Both the position numbers and the translations under genes were made by a program. The notes beneath the pieces were generated by a model. The model was not told the DNA's origin. It worked only from the letters and a program-made list of their open reading frames with translations, and searched no databases. This document shows, one piece after another, positions 47,831 to 58,289 of a stretch of DNA of 64,000 nucleotides. This DNA is from Isoetes taiwanensis (taxonomy: Eukaryota; Streptophyta; Lycopodiopsida; Isoetales; Isoetaceae). Location: assembly GCA_021234155.1 (NCBI GenBank), contig JAJEKV010000011.1, positions 23,676,101-23,740,100 of the forward strand. The letters are read 5' to 3'. Every line of letters begins with the position of its first letter. Positions within the stretch are counted from its first letter, which is position 1.

Positions 47831-48331
47831 TCACTCTATGCCCACTTCAGCCTCGATGAGATCCTCCATATCGAACTCATCAATATGTCTTCGACTGTAC
47901 AGATCCGCCCAATCATCCAGCTTCTTGATAGAATGACCACTGCTGACGATGAGCTTGTTTACCATAGCCCCGCATAGTCTTTTTTGCTTCTTGTAAAGCT
48001 TCTTAAACACAGGTCGGAACGTATTGTGCATCCAAACCTCCTCCATCTTCAGCAGCCTTTTTAGTGCCTTTGCCCTGTAAATAAGGCGTTTAAAAGATAT
48101 GAGGCACTCCTCCAGCTCCCCCTTACTGAGTTGTTCCTCGTCGCCATTCCTTATGAACCCATCACCTTGGAGGAGCTTCGTGAATTGGGCGCTAACTTCT
48201 CTCGTTCGGATCTGGCTCATCTCGTTTTGTACCTCCAGCTGCAACTGATTCGCATGGGCTAAGATTGGCCCACTAATATGAGACTGCATTTCGGTGATGG
48301 TGTGTCCCCGTCTGCGCCTTGTTTCGGCCAT
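47831..48331 (-). CDS. MULE accessory ORF B, about 166 aa, unknown
   Basis: Starting at the ATG at 48,331 (MAETRRRRGHTITEMQSHIS) the frame runs to KKLDDWADLYSRRHIDEFDM and an acidic end. It is rich in lysine, arginine, glutamate and leucine with helix-forming stretches (ELEECLISFKRLIYRAKALK). It has a clean stop and palindrome clusters on both sides. I do not recognise a family. Position in the element and GC texture like its neighbours favour a real accessory gene. A role in binding DNA or the transposase is only a guess. Confidence 0.6.
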   Translation of the reverse strand: MAETRRRRGHTITEMQSHISGPILAHANQLQLEVQNEMSQIRTREVSAQFTKLLQGDGFIRNGDEEQLSKGELEECLISFKRLIYRAKALKRLLKMEEVWMHNTFRPVFKKLYKKQKRLCGAMVNKLIVSSGHSIKKLDDWADLYSRRHIDEFDMEDLIEAEVGIE

Positions 48332-48502
48332 TTTGAGTGTTCTGAAAAGAATGTAAGAGAGCACGAGGAGCAAAAACCCTATAATCTTACCCTATCAAAC
48401 AAGCTGCAAAAACGAGGAGCAAAAACCCTATATTCTTACCCTATCGCGAATCGCTTAAGCACTCCTTTCACGGAACACGCATGTTTATTTTATATTGAAT
48501 TG

Positions 48503-48579
48503 AAAATCGCTTGAGCGATTTTCAATTTTTTTTGGAAGGTGATTGTTGACATGACACTTGAAAATCGCTTAAGCGATTT
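48503..48579. promoter_or_regulatory. Palindrome pair upstream of ORF B
   Basis: A variant (CGCTTGAGCG, near 48,503) and an exact copy at 48,562 with poly-T on its right. They lie 170-250 bp before the ORF B start and directly behind ORF A. Confidence 0.75.
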
Positions 48580-48632
48580 TCAAAATTTTTTTTTTTTTTC
48601 TTCGTTTTTTTTTTCCCATTCATAAAAGCAAA

Positions 48633-49031
48633 TTACACATTGTCTTTGTCCATCCCCAGGACGTGACAATTTAACGCAACCATTTGCATCATTATCTGCA
48701 CATTTAACATCGTTTCATCTCTGTTTGGCTCGTTGAGCCATTCTACCAGTCGTTCGCTGCACGGAACGCCCGACGTTAAAGCAGTGACAAGCTCCCTTTC
48801 ACTCATTCTTGCGACGATGGTGAAAGGAGCGGCAGAAGCAGGGGGGTTGCTGTCCCTTGGAGGAGGAGCAGGGGGATTGCTGATGATGTCCCTCGGAGGA
48901 GGAGGAGGAGGCGGATTACTGGTAGAAGGGACATATCGTGCCCACACGGTCTTTAACTGTCGGACCATTTCAACAAGATAGGCAGGGAGATTAGAACTCG
49001 GATTAGAGGCGCGCTTTGACGCATATGGCAA
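48633..49031 (-). CDS. MULE accessory ORF A, about 132 aa, proline-rich
   Basis: It begins MPYASKRASNPSSNLPAYLV, followed by a short helix (VRQLKTVWARYV), a polyproline linker with repeated PPPRD(I/S) units, and a C-terminal helical part (ERLVEWLNEPNRDETMLNVQ, MQMVALNCHVLGMDKDNV). No domain is recognised. It lies first behind the right palindrome array on the minus strand. The two-helix-plus-linker layout would suit an adaptor or DNA-bound protein, but that is inference. Confidence 0.55.
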   Translation of the reverse strand: MPYASKRASNPSSNLPAYLVEMVRQLKTVWARYVPSTSNPPPPPPPRDIISNPPAPPPRDSNPPASAAPFTIVARMSERELVTALTSGVPCSERLVEWLNEPNRDETMLNVQIMMQMVALNCHVLGMDKDNV

Positions 49032-49117
49032 GCTGTTTTTTATAAAAAATTTGAAAAAAACTTACGCGATTTTCAAAATTTTTTTTTTTTATTTTCCCTG
49101 CCGACACTGACACGCGA

Positions 49118-49514
49118 AAATCGCTTAAGCGATTTTCAAATTGCTTTCCTCTTGCTTTCGGCGCTTACTTTCGGCGCTGACAAGGCCGAAAATCGCTTAA
49201 GCGATTTCTGATTTTTTTTTTTCACCTGGGCTGACGGACCGATCGCTGACGGACGCTGACAGCCGAAAATCGCTTAAGCGATTTTCGATCGCTGAGCTGA
49301 CGGATCGATCGCTGACGGACGCTGATAGCCGAAAATTGCTTAAGCGATTTTCGATTTTTATTTAAAACCACCTGGAGGTGAGCCGAGTTTCCGGTAACGG
49401 AAAACGAAAATCGCTTAAGCGATTTTCACCTTCCCCTTTGAAAATCGCTTAAGCGATTTTCGCAAGTGCCCGAAAATCGCTTAAGCGATTTTCCCTAAAT
49501 CGCTTAAGCGATTT
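49118..49514. repeat. Right palindrome array (seven exact copies plus one variant)
   Basis: Exact copies start at 49118, 49190, 49267, 49408, 49442, 49474 and 49497, and a variant with ATTGC lies near 49,332. Spacing near the end falls to 23-34 bp. Duplicated GACGGACGCTGA(C/T)AGCCG spacers show local amplification. The array lies upstream of ORF A. Confidence 0.95.
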
Positions 49515-49558
49515 TCGTCCGCACGAGACCCCGATTTCGGGAGCCAAAGAAGGCACCG
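49496..49558. repeat. Right terminal inverted repeat of the MULE
   Basis: Inverted partner of 40530-40592, with the same GACCCCGATTTCGGGAGC block. Its outer end abuts the imperfect 9-bp duplication. Confidence 0.88.
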
Positions 49559-49567
49559 CAAACGCAA

Positions 49568-50360
49568 GTGGACACTTTGAAGCAATTCTAGAGTGTCCAC
49601 GTTGCTGCCAGGTGAGACTTTTGTGTGTTTCCATCGTTGAATTTGATATACGATCAAGAAAATTCAAGGAAATTCCAGCGTGTTCATGGCACATTTGGGA
49701 AGTTATGCCCGCACCACTTTGCCAAATCGATTTGATTTTTAGAAACCATTTGGTTTGTTCTTGCGGCACTCTGGCGGCAAGTAATTTCTTGTATTTCAAA
49801 GCTATTTAGAAGTTTGCAAGTCTGTCGGCAGGTAAATTTTTGTATTTCAAAGCTATTTTAAAGATGCAATGGAAGTAATGTTTTTGTGTACGACTATGTC
49901 GTGGCAACCGGATTCTGCTTTCTTGGATCGTTCCATGCTGGATGCATGTAAAATACAGATGGATTCGTGTTTGGTGGAGCTCCGAAATCTTGCCCTGTTT
50001 TTGGGCAAATGTTGCATTTCTTTACTAGTGTTTAAACCACAGTAGAGTTCCATCCGATGACATCAATTTGATCTTCTGGAGATATGGAGCAAAAGCCAGA
50101 GGAGCAAAAACCAAGTCTGGAGATATGGAGCAAAAGCCAGAGGAGCAAAAACCAAGAGACCCTGTTGTTGCAGTGCAGGTAAAAATGATGTTATGTTTCG
50201 TGGCTCTTCTGCCGTATAACACACACAAAACAACATCCTCAGACACACGAAGCACATGATTGTTCCTTCTCTACCGAACCGTGAGTATTTTCCTCTTCCC
50301 TTGAGCATTTCCCTTGAGCATTTGTATTGTTAAGCGGGTGAAATTCGAATTGGTCCATTC
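49568..50360. other. Noncoding stretch with a 42-bp tandem duplication
   Basis: Two copies of TCTGGAGATATGGAGCAAAA plus GCCAGAGGAGCAAAAACCAAG lie in tandem near 50,074-50,160. No gene is supported. Confidence 0.5.
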
Positions 50361-50368
50361 TTCTGCAG

Positions 50369-50500
50369 TGTGGCCTTGTGGTTGTGGGATTTCTTGGGAT
50401 CGGCAAAACAGAAGCTGCAACCTTTCAATTCCAAAAAACCTTACAAGAATTGGGTCCAAATACCCATTGTGGCTATGAGCTTGCCAGATAAATTTCAGGG
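50369..50500 (+). other. Possible exon with a P-loop-like motif
   Basis: After a CTGCAG acceptor a frame reads CGLVVVGFLGIGKTEAATFQ, a hydrophobic strand followed by GxxxxGKT. It then continues LQELGPNTHC and stops near 50,490. It may be an exon of a P-loop NTPase or a relic. No other motif supports it. Confidence 0.3.
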
Positions 50501-53400
50501 CGGAGTTCGCCTAGCACGGCTTGTTATAGAAAAAATGTACGCATTTTACTGCTTTAAATTGTTTTGTTTATATCTCTTATTTCTTTGTCCATGCCATATG
50601 AATCCTGCCTATGTGTTTATTCTGGTTGGATACATAAGCTGGTTGATGTGCAATGTCATAGATGGGAGAAACTTCAGCAGTCCAACGTCCATTTCTACAA
50701 CACAAGTAGCCTTTGTAAGTGGTGTCCAAGGAAGCTGGCGGACTTCTCTTTTATATTCCCTGCTGAATCATGCTTTTGCATTTGGATTTTAGCCTGAACA
50801 TCATGTGGTTGTGATGTTGCATATTCATAACTGGTTTTTAACCATTTTTCTAGCACCAGAATTTGGAATTGAACAACATTTCTGACATAAGAAATTATTT
50901 AAGTTGAAAAGCTAGCTAGATTTCATATGATGTTGATTGAACTTGATCAAATATCAATCAGTTTCCTAGCCAAGAGCAAGTTTCATTGTGTACCTACATG
51001 CCATCATTGTACCTCCTTGAAAAGATGCAATCTCTGCCACGCTGTTTGACAGCTTGATTTTGAAGTCAGCAAAGTTGATGTTCTAGCCTCTCTACAGTTC
51101 GTTTCTTTAACTTTTTGTTTTTTTGGTGGACTTCCATTAATAAACAAACTTGGTTCAAAGATTCCACTTTGGGACTGTTATAACTAGCGTTTAACTGGGA
51201 TATGCTAATTTCTGGACTGTTTATAGATGTTCAATGTGCCTGGAGCTCAAGCTGCCGGCTGCTAATGCTTCTTTCTGGTATTTAACACATGCCCAATGTA
51301 TGTGTATGGTTTGATTGAATATGGCAGGTTTTGCATTTGAATTTGTTGATATTCTTTGGATCAGATATACATTTAGGAGGCTTTGACCTACTGGTCTCTA
51401 TCTAATAGTCTATATAATGCATCATTTTCGAGTATCCCTGGTGTTTTGTGTTGGACCTTAGACTTCTAGGATTACTATGACTTCATTTAAACCCTGTTTA
51501 TATTTTGATCTGCCTTCTGAACACTATATGAGTAGACTTTGGTTCTAATGCAATGAATTGTGTAGATCTGCAAGTGGTTTAGTCATAATTTTGCATATGC
51601 ACATATAACTTAGTATTATCACATTGTAAGCTTAGTTCCTTTGGATGTAGTGATGAAGTTGACAAATTCGTGTTGTTTAGTTTCTCCTGCTGTTATGCCC
51701 TACCATGAATCGTCATCTGATACAGTAGCAGCATTTTTTAGATCCTTGGAACTTTTAGACCTTGGTTTTATTCATAATTTAGCATATGCATGTATATGTT
51801 TGTTATTTTACATGGTAAGCATGGTTCATTTGACTGTATTGATGAATTTAACAAGTCTGTGCCATTAAATTTCTCCTGCTATTTAGGTCCCACCATGAAC
51901 CATTGTTGCAGCATTGTTTAGCTTTTTGGAACCCTTAGATTTTGGGAGTTGCCTTCTTTTTACCTCTTCATGTAGCCATGGGTGGCAATATAATTCTAAC
52001 AAGCTTGATCTGCTGTTATTGCGCTGCTCCTTAAATCATTTAACCCTGTTCACGGTTTGTTTGTCTTGTGACCATTATATCAGTAGATGGTGCGGTCAGT
52101 AAAATGAATCATGTAGATCTGGTAGGAATTTATTCATAATTCTGCATATGAACATTTTACTTTGAATTATCCCATGGTAAGCCTGTTTCCTTTGGCTATA
52201 TTGAAGGATTTAACATGTCTGTGCTAATACTGTTTTCCTGATTTTCTAATCCTACCATGAACCTTTGTGATATACTTTAGGTCTTTGGAACCTTTTAAGC
52301 TTGGGCTTTGTTTTTGTTGCAGCCTTTAAGCCTTTTTATTTAGCCGTGTGTGACAATGAAATTCTAAAATGCTTAATCTGCCTAAATTGTTCTTCTGTTC
52401 CTTATGTACTTTAACCATTATGTCCTGATTTTTTCAGCAGTATATTAGGCTTTCCATGATAAGGATGTTATTATAACAATTGACGTGTCTCTCACATACT
52501 CTGCAATTGGCCCTCCTTGTTGCTTGGGGTGATCAGAAATGTTAGTTACGCTGTCTGCAATTGACCCTCTTTGTTGCTTGGGGAATCACAGGATAAGATG
52601 TCTTTAACTTCAATTCAAAACCCCATCATGAAGGTCAACCAGGAATTTAAACTAAAATTATTTGATTTTTAAAGAAGTAAAATGAGGAGAAGAAAATGAC
52701 CTCAACATTGGGCCTTCTGCAAGAAGCATGTTATTGCAATGCGTGAAGTGTTTGTTACATGGTTTGCAAGTGTTTGACGTGGCCATGGGACAGAATGTCC
52801 TTAAACTTATTATCGACCCACATCGTTCAAGAATTAAGATCAGAATTGTGATTTCATTTTTAACATTTGAAGAGGAAAATAGATAACCTAGATGTGGGAT
52901 GTTTTCCAGTGCTAGAGATGATATTTGTTTATTTGGTCTCGACAGATGGAACACACTGAACTGGCACCAATATTGATATGTTTTTTCATTGTTTCTTACT
53001 AAAAATCCCATCCATACACCATAAGGGCCGCTTCTGCTTATGCATGCCATCAAATGGCCCTCCCTTATGCACTGTGGTTTGCATTGAAATAGGTCAATAG
53101 GTAAATGATTGTGTATATCTATAGATATGCTGGGAAACATGAGGCATGACGGCGAGCTATTGATCGGCTGTGGGCATGTTAAGAGAGCAAAGCGTGCCTA
53201 GAGAATGTTGTGCTAGAGAATGTTGTGCTTTATTTAGTTGATTTTTGTATGATTTAGCTTTGGCTTTGATCTATTTTATCATTTCGCAAGTCTGAGCTAT
53301 GCAAAGGCCTTGGGCTTAAAATATTCGAGCAAACTGAACTCAGTTTGATGGTTATAATGGGATTCTTTTTCGCCCTTTGATTTAAATTTCATGCAACAAG
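50500..53400. repeat. Noncoding stretch with diverged tandem copies of about 200-300 bp
   Basis: Near 51,600, 51,800 and 52,150 the text (GATGAA(G/T)TT(G/A)ACAA...TCTCCTGCT...TACCATGAA, then CTTTGGAACC) recurs in diverged form. This shows an old duplication series. Frames are short. Confidence 0.45.
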
Positions 53401-56400
53401 TTCCTTAAGCCTTGAACTTATCTACAAATATAAATATTCATTATAGATCCCATGGCATTGCATATAAAGGAGATTGTGTATGTGTGGCTTTTACAATATT
53501 CTACAATGTCTCCAATAGTACATGGTCTTTTACAATGTTCCATAATAACTTTTTTTTTTTTGTTTTTTCCTTTTTTTTCTTTTTTTTTGCTTTGGGGGGT
53601 GGGCTGCCTAGCAAACAAAAACCTAACATTTTAAGAATGTGCATAAGAAGTTTGAGTACCTTATTAAGCAATCTCACCCATCTAATTGAGGTTCCCAATC
53701 ACTTATTTATTTTAATCTATGGGGCACCCAATAACTATAGGTCATCGAGTAGAAACAATTTCGAAGCTCCCGATATGTACGAAGATTCTAAGGTCCATTT
53801 TGGGGCACTCGATGCTACCAATGTCAATATGACTTTTTTTTTTTTAACGATAATGTCATGCACTTTATGTCCCAAGCTAAAGTATCACAAAATGTTAATT
53901 TTCATAATAATTTTCTCTAGTATTGCACTTCAAACAAGGGGGAGGCTTTCCAGAATGTTGATGTTAGTGGGACACCCATTAATTTTGGGCCATATAATGG
54001 TTATTCAACCCTAGCATATAGATCGCTCAGTGATTATAGGTCAAACAATAATTATAGACCTCCAAATAACAATTGCGTCATGCTCCAGCCTAATATATCA
54101 GAATAATTTTCCTAACATTGGAAGTACTTCCAACGCGCGAGTGCGCTAACACTCAACATAAGAACTTCTAGAGAAAAATATTGCAATTCAAACATAATTG
54201 TTTAAAGGAAAGCTTGGACCTGGCAAAAACAAATCTAGCTTGTCAACATTCTAAGACTAGCATAAGTAGTTTGAGTAGCTTATATCCTGCTAAATTTACC
54301 TGTCAACAATTTAAAAAGAAGAACATACGTTCAATGGAATCTTGCCAACATTTTGAGAATGGCATAAGAAATTTAAGTACCTTATATTTATGCTAGAATT
54401 ACCTATGACCTTGGAACAAAACAACGTTTTCATGGGATTTCTGCCTCAACAATACTTGATGACCTGAAAAGAATAAATAAATGACAACAAAGAACTCACT
54501 TCAACAATTTGCATCCACCTTCATAGGTATAGTGCATGATCTAATGCCAAGCCCAACACATATGAAATAAAATTGCTGGCTCCAATACCACTTCTTTGCC
54601 AAACAAATCACAATTGGCTAGAAATAAAATCTCAGGTTTAGAAAAGCTTCAAATTATAAAGCACAAAGCCAGCACCTCTATCCACCTTTGGGAGCCAAAT
54701 CCAAAAATATCGCAGTAGAAGATCCCCTTTCCCCCCTCTTTTTTTAACCTATGATGGCCCTGGGTGGTATAATGTAGCTAACAATATTTTAAATTGAATC
54801 ACTATAAGATGCATGACGCATTGTCATGAGGCAACTTTTGTGTCCTGCATTTACTTCTACCACCATAGCCGTACATAGCTGTAACTCCACCTATAAGGCC
54901 CATAATGACAATGATGTGCATATCATCATTCTTTCTAGTCTGGCATCTTGGAGCCATCATTTTGACAGAGGCAATTGTTCGTTTTGGATTCTTATGCAAC
55001 TCAATTCTTATGTTGATGGTCTTAATTGAATTTTGGAGAATCTAACCAGAAATTGGAGATCTTCGAGAATCGGAACCTAAAAGAATCTAGGAGAATGTAA
55101 AGAAAATTTCCCTAAAATCTTCTATTTGCTTTTCCATGATGGTTTACAACGTAGACAAAAAAAAATCATAGAGAAAAGTCCACAAAGAATCTACATACAC
55201 TGACCATCTCATAAAATCTACACGAATGTAATGGATTTTTATAATATCTTGGAGACCGTCATAAGATCTTTAGGAATCTAGAAAGCCTTTGAGAACCTGG
55301 GACAGCAGGTGGCTGCTGTTTCCGTCGTTGGATTTCATCTACGACTTCAAACATTCATGGAAATTCCAAGTCAGAGGCAGTTATGGCTGCGCCGAAATAT
55401 CTTGCGGAAGAGTGTTCCTGGCCTTGTGCCTCGACAGCACCTTCATCCTCCCGTTTCATAACTATACCAAAGGAAAGACAGAGCCATCATGATATGTCCT
55501 CAATTTGGCTTCAGATCTTGCAACACTGGTTATATGTCCCTTGAACTACATCCTAGAATTTGCTTATTGACAATAAGCATACATATGTTTCTTTATATGA
55601 CTAGCTGAATATCCAGCAAAGTTAATTTCAAATTACAAAGCTATAAATCCTACCTCTGGATTTGGACGTGTTGGTTTAGGTCTTTCTTCCCCCCCTTAAT
55701 AAACAAAGCCAGTGCCCTATATATATGTGGCTATGCTATTTAATTAGAGACAGGTCTGGCATCATGGAAAATCCTACATATTCAATCCATAATTGTTCAT
55801 AACAGGGAAAGCAACATGTTGGATGATGCAGAATGATATTTGAGCAATATAACATCTTACTAGTAGGAAACTTAAAAAAACATTTTTATACAAAGCCTCT
55901 TCTTTGACAGCTGTGAACTTCAAAATTCGGAGGAACTCTTTTAAATGCATGGCCATGATCCTGCACCAGGAGAAAATCCATTTGTTGCAAACAGGTGACA
56001 AATAAATTCGTAATGGATGCTAAAATCAAATGGACCAACTTCAAAGAGCTGAATGGGCATGCCAATGAAGCTTGGCCTGCACTGTACAATGACCTGCAGA
56101 TTCATTTGTTTCTAAGATAAGCAGCATCAACTCAACATGCTTGCAACATCTTCCACTAAAATTACATTAGATGCGCATGGGATTCACTTATATACAACAA
56201 ATTATAAACAATTTTGTTACCTAAATGCAGGAGCTTGGAAAATGCACATAAAGTATTTGCTATGATAAGTAGGCCTAGTGTGATCTCATTGAACACCATA
56301 ATTTCAGCAAATGCGGAGAATGGGCAAAAGAAAGAAGCAATTCATCTTTTCAATTAAATGAGATTGCAAAATGAAAGACCAGATAGGGTCAGTTTTATTG

Positions 56401-56980
56401 CTATCCTTCCGTTGTATGTTCTTTACTGATCAAAATGTATGAAGAGTGCCAAAATTTGCCAAGCCAGTAGTTTGCCAACAAACATGTTCATGTCGTTGTC
56501 ATGTGCCTAACTATTCTTGCCAAAACTTTAATAATGTTCACATTTTCCAAAGTTAGCAAACAATCAACTCATGAGTATGTGAGTATGGGAACTTACACCT
56601 CGCTATGATATCACATATGGCATTCAAAAACATAATCGATGCAATATAATCATCATATAATATTGCAACAGATAATATATTATTGCAATATAATTATGAT
56701 ATCTCAGAGGATGGGAATTATGGATGATCTACTGCAAAGTGTTGTTGCGTTGTACTAGAGAGTCCATGTTTTAGGAGATTCCAATGTCTTTGCGAAGCAT
56801 TTGGAAGATGACATTGATATACATATTACAAATTCAAGGGGCAAAAACAACATTATCAAGTCATGTATCAAACGTGTGGATTTTTTGTAACTTGTGATGG
56901 TTATGCAATGAGGCCGAAAATGGACAACTACATATATAACTTCGGAATCCAGTATCGGCTGATAACTGGTCGAGAGGATA
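53401..56980. other. Noncoding stretch
   Basis: It contains long T tracts (53,550-53,595) and AT-rich intergenic DNA. A plus-strand frame of 200 codons at 53412-54014 spans the T tract, is compositionally skewed and shows no domain. I see no supported gene. Confidence 0.5.
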
Positions 56981-56989
56981 AAAATTAGT

Positions 56990-57771
56990 ATGGCAGCTCT
57001 TCTTCACTTACAAGGTGCCATTCAGATTGCGATTCCTCCTGCTCCTTTTCCAATTCAAAGCTTTAAAAAGGGCGAGCTGAGCAGATGGACTTGTTCCATT
57101 AGCAAAAGGAAATGGAGCCTCCATTCTTCTCAACAGGACTTTTCCTCCAAAATTTTGGAAGGCGATGTGATTGAATATGATTTGGACGATTTGGGTAACC
57201 TTGCCCTTGGAGTGGTTGTAGATATTGGGAGAGAATCTTCTGCCACGTTGTGCCTGGAGCCCCTCACCCAGGAGGTACTGTACTACAATTCTAGGAGAGT
57301 CGGAATGTGGCATTTAATTTTTGGGGGCAATAACATAGAAAAAGAAGATTCATAGAATTTCTTAGCATAACACAATGGGATTTAAACAGATCAAAGATCA
57401 TTATGGTTGAGATAAAGTTGTATAGAAATGCAGTTCATTAGTCAGACGCATTGTATCCACCAACAAGTTTATTTGTTAATGATATGACATAGGGATTATG
57501 ACATAGGGACTCATTAAGCTTTCTATGATCAGGATCCAAATTCCCATGAATGGGTTATTGATTCTGAAAAAGATCCAGTAATTATTCCCCAGAAGAAGGT
57601 AACATTCTGAGTTATGCTGTATTCCGTGATTTATTATCATCTTGCACTAAATATCTGCTTCAGGTTCGTTTATTGAAGTCATGGTACATGCAAAGAATGG
57701 TACCTGATCGAATTAGTAACCCTCATGGGGAACATGCCGAAAGTGTTTGGTTAATTGAGGATCACTCGTGA
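56990..57771 (+). CDS. Three-exon gene for a 152-aa probable plastid protein, unknown
   Basis: The exons, all in phase 0, are 56990-57274, 57533-57598 and 57664-57771 (stop TGA). Borders are GAG before GTACTG, ATCAG before GATCCA, AAGAAG before GTAACA, and TTCAG before GTTCGT. The N-terminus is rich in serine, lysine and hydrophobics with few acids (MAALLHLQGAIQIAIPPAPF), as in plastid transit peptides. The mature part starts around EGDVIEYDLDDLGNLALGVV, which looks like a small beta-barrel or SH3-like strand pattern. It ends SWYMQRMVPDRISNPHGEHA and VWLIEDHS. I do not recognise the family. The clean splicing makes this the best-supported intact host gene in the window. Confidence 0.75.
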
Positions 57772-58280
57772 TACAGATCATTTGCCTGAAAGTTGTAGAT
57801 TGTACCTATCAGTTCTCACTGCTATGCTTTCTGTTGTTTCCCTGAATGTTTGTAAGGTATGACATCTCCTTGGTTATTGATGCTATGCAATTTAACAGAA
57901 ACATATGTAATTTTCTCCTAGAAGATTTTGCTGACTTTTATAAGCAGGATAAGAAGAGTTTATGTTAGCTAAAGAAAACTACTTGAGGAACATTTAGGAA
58001 CAGATATTTTAGCATATAGATTTTAATAACAAATTGGAAAAACCTAATGATAATTTTATACAAGAGATACTTGCAAGAATCAATTGTTGCAAGCATACGT
58101 TACTGTCAAGGACTTTGTAATTCCAAGTACACGATCGAAGGCTAAATGAGTCATTGATTGATTATAGTTTTTTCTTTTCTCAAAAAAAGTAAGGCTCTGG
58201 CTTGTCCAGGTTGTAAGCTATCCACGGAGGTTGATCAAGCATGGGAAGCAGCAGAATGATATACAGTTAGAGATCCACGT
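57772..58280. other. Downstream noncoding stretch
   Basis: Likely the 3' UTR of the three-exon gene and intergenic DNA. Nothing else is seen. Confidence 0.45.
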
Positions 58281-58289
58281 TCCATGCAC

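Larger units (their letters stand above)
40530..49558. mobile_element. 9,029-bp Mutator-like element (MULE) carrying a Ulp1 protease gene
   Basis: The ends are long inverted repeats. Outer bases read CG(A/G)(G/T)G(T/C)CTT(T/C)TTTGG, then GCTCCCGAAATCGGGGTC, on both sides. Flanking 9-bp sequences CAAATGCAA (40521-40529) and CAAACGCAA (49559-49567) differ at one base, as expected for an ageing MULE target duplication. The cargo is a plus-strand zinc-finger-like/Ulp1 gene, a minus-strand MULE transposase, and two unknown minus-strand ORFs. Palindromic repeats fill the subterminal regions. The GC-rich coding part contrasts with the AT-rich flanks. MULEs with Ulp1-like genes are known in angiosperms (Kaonashi type); the palindrome array is the unusual part. 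Confidence 0.9.

Noticed and set aside
53412-54014. A 200-codon plus-strand frame
   Set aside because: It spans long T tracts giving runs of phenylalanine, has no domain, and lacks supporting splice or promoter signals.
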